A stretch of DNA of 64,000 nucleotides from Sphingomonas phyllosphaerae (GTDB lineage: Bacteria; Pseudomonadota; Alphaproteobacteria; Sphingomonadales; Sphingomonadaceae), in NCBI RefSeq assembly GCF_029623345.1, contig NZ_JAPYKH010000002.1, positions 310,001-374,000 of the forward strand, read 5' to 3'. The number at the start of each line of letters is the position of its first letter. Position 1 is the first letter of the stretch. The translations under genes and the position numbers were made by a program. Positions 62,636 through 64,000 of this stretch are shown here, piece after piece. The notes below the pieces were generated by a model. It was given only the letters and a program-made list of their open reading frames with translations, ran no database searches and was not told where the DNA came from.

Positions 62636-63895
62636 ATGGCAGCGCTGCCTGATCTGAAGACCGGCGATGCATCGCTGGGCGAGCGCTATCGCCGCGTCCG
62701 CGCGCTGAGCCAGGCGCTGGCGGCGCCGCTCTCCGACGCTGACGCGACTGTTCAGTCGATGGACGATGCCAGCCCGGCCAAATGGCATCTGGCGCATACC
62801 ACCTGGTTCTTCGAGACCTTCGTGCTGCGCGACCATGTCGCCGGCTATCAGCGCCACGACGAGCGCTACCCCTTCCTGTTCAATAGCTATTACGAGGCCG
62901 AGGGACGCCGCCATGCGCGCGCGCGGCGCGGCATGATCACGCGCCCGACGCTCGACGAAGTGCGCGGCTATCGCGCCGCGGTCGACGCCGCCCTTCTCGA
63001 CGCGCTCCCCGACCTGCCGGAGGCGGCGCACGAGCTGGTCGCACTCGGCTGTCACCATGAGGAGCAGCATCAGGAGCTGCTCGTCACCGACATGCTCCAT
63101 CTCTTCGGCGAGAACCCGCTCGAGCCGGCGATCTGGCGGGCGGCGCGCAAGGTACCGGTGGCCATGCCCGGACCGATCGGCTGGATCGAGCGCGACGAGA
63201 GCGTCGTCGAGGTCGGTCATGCCGGCGAGGGGTTTGCCTTCGATTGCGAGGGGCCGCGGCATCGCGCGCTGCTCGCGCCGCACGCGCTCGCCGATCGCAC
63301 CGTGACCAACGGCGAGTGGGCAGTCTTCATCGCCGACGGCGGCTACCAAACGCCGCGCTGGTGGCTCGCCGATGGCTGGGCCTGGGTCCAGCGCGAGGGC
63401 GCCGGTGCGCCGCTCTACTGGGAACAGCATGACGGCATGTGGACGCGCTTCGGTCTCGATGGTCGCCGCGCGATCGACCCCGCCGCGCCGGTGACGCACG
63501 TCAGCTTCTACGAGGCCGACGCTTATGCCAGCTGGGCGGGAGCGCGGTTGCCGACCGAGTTCGAGTGGGAGGCCGCGGCCTCGGCCTATGACCCTGCCGG
63601 CGGCAACCAGCTCGACCGCGCCGGCGCCGTAGAGCCGCGCCCCGCGAGCGACGGTCCCGCCTTCTTCGGCGACGTGTGGGAGTGGACCGGCTCGGCCTAC
63701 CGGCCCTATCCCGGCTTCCGCCCGGTCGAGGGCGCGGTCGGTGAGTATAACGGCAAGTTCATGAGCGGACAGTTCGTGCTGCGCGGCGGCAGCTGCGCCA
63801 CGCCGCGTGGCCACGCGCGCGCCAGCTACCGCAACTTCTTCTACCCTCATCAGCGCTGGCAGTTCACCGGCGTTCGTCTCGCGAAGGATCTCTGA
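62636..63895 (+). CDS. egtB: Ergothioneine biosynthesis sulfoxide synthase EgtB
   Basis: A 419-residue non-heme iron enzyme that joins hercynine to a thiol with oxygen. The N-terminal DinB-like domain supplies the iron ligands: H51 in KWHLAHTTW and H141/H145 in CHHEEQHQELL. The C-terminal FGE-sulfatase domain (about 195-415) ends with FVLRGGSCATPRGHARASYRNFF and QFTGVRLAKD. GGGAGA eight bases upstream supports ATG 62636; a GTG five codons earlier is possible. The egtD gene begins one base after its stop, the usual EgtB-EgtD pairing. Confidence 0.95.
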   Translation: MAALPDLKTGDASLGERYRRVRALSQALAAPLSDADATVQSMDDASPAKWHLAHTTWFFETFVLRDHVAGYQRHDERYPFLFNSYYEAEGRRHARARRGMITRPTLDEVRGYRAAVDAALLDALPDLPEAAHELVALGCHHEEQHQELLVTDMLHLFGENPLEPAIWRAARKVPVAMPGPIGWIERDESVVEVGHAGEGFAFDCEGPRHRALLAPHALADRTVTNGEWAVFIADGGYQTPRWWLADGWAWVQREGAGAPLYWEQHDGMWTRFGLDGRRAIDPAAPVTHVSFYEADAYASWAGARLPTEFEWEAAASAYDPAGGNQLDRAGAVEPRPASDGPAFFGDVWEWTGSAYRPYPGFRPVEGAVGEYNGKFMSGQFVLRGGSCATPRGHARASYRNFFYPHQRWQFTGVRLAKDL

Positions 63896-63896
63896 C

Positions 63897-64000
63897 ATGC
63901 TCAAGCCCGAGATCGACGACGGCCAGGCCAGTCTCGCCGATCCCCAATTCCGCGCCGACGTGCTCGCCGGGCTGGCGCGCCGCCCGCGCGCGATTCCGGC
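63897..64000 (+). CDS. egtD: L-histidine N-alpha-methyltransferase EgtD, 3' partial
   Basis: Only the first 34 codons are present. ATG 63897 follows egtB after one base. The visible sequence (SLADPQFRADVLAGLARRPRAIP) matches the conserved N-terminus of EgtD, which trimethylates histidine to hercynine, the substrate of EgtB. The rest lies beyond the right edge. Confidence 0.85.
   Translation, partial: MLKPEIDDGQASLADPQFRADVLAGLARRPRAIP

Overview
The window looks like chromosomal DNA of a sphingomonad alphaproteobacterium (Sphingomonas or a close relative). GC content is high throughout. There are three TonB-dependent receptors, two FxDxF-type PEP-CTERM proteins, GreAB-, DUF2093-, DUF4142- and GlsB-type genes, and several promoters resembling the alphaproteobacterial EcfG general-stress consensus. 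I see no rRNA, tRNA, CRISPR array, prophage or intact insertion sequence. Species assignment is inference from gene content only.

Layout. 1-8199: a D-amino-acid/peptide module: DgcN-like protein (cut by the left edge), YkvI-type membrane protein, two penicillin-binding-type serine hydrolases, a small ACT-like protein, an Lrp/AsnC regulator and a secreted D-aminoacylase-like amidohydrolase. 8272-8898: a DUF4174 protein and a doubtful small peptide. 8906-22007: a glycan-utilisation locus with a TIGR01782-type TonB receptor, a DUF4965/GtaA-like protein, two GH127/GH146-type enzymes that both keep the Glu-Cys-Cys-Cys zinc/nucleophile pattern, a GH130-like propeller enzyme, an SDR and a type-B carboxylesterase. 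Two similar LacI-type palindromes lie upstream of its leftward units. 22239-24099: PEP-CTERM protein 1 and an SPL-family radical SAM protein. 24348-29274: a stress-type island (DUF4142, SDR, Lys-rich peptide, PAS-PAS-PAS-LuxR, GlsB, glycine-rich protein, orphan Fis-type HTH) with EcfG-like promoters.

29271-36014: a solute-sensing and uptake system: a solute-binding protein, OprO/P-like porin, CitMHS carrier and alpha/beta hydrolase in one leftward operon, diverging from a TctD/TctE-type two-component system. 36031-41603: mixed metabolic genes (TspO-DCC-DUF427 operon, SDR, esterase, Gfo/Idh/MocA oxidoreductase, LysE exporter). 41804-43731: a FeeM-like acyltransferase diverging from PEP-CTERM protein 2. 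43817-49782: GH3 glucosidase, hypothetical membrane protein, REP-like inverted pair, OmpA lipoprotein, CNNM/CorC protein. 49831-57457: siderophore receptor with a probable iron box, GreAB-like factor, TM-HhH protein, purD, xseA, DUF2093, M23 peptidase and an exported protein. 57675-64000: large TonB receptor, gluQRS, small membrane protein, PduO-type adenosyltransferase, egtB and the start of egtD.

Translational coupling by ATGA/GTGA overlaps is common. The strongest system-level candidates are the binding protein-porin-carrier-hydrolase operon with its two-component system, the glycan locus with its shared operator-like palindromes, the EcfG-like stress island, and the divergent acyltransferase/PEP-CTERM pair.
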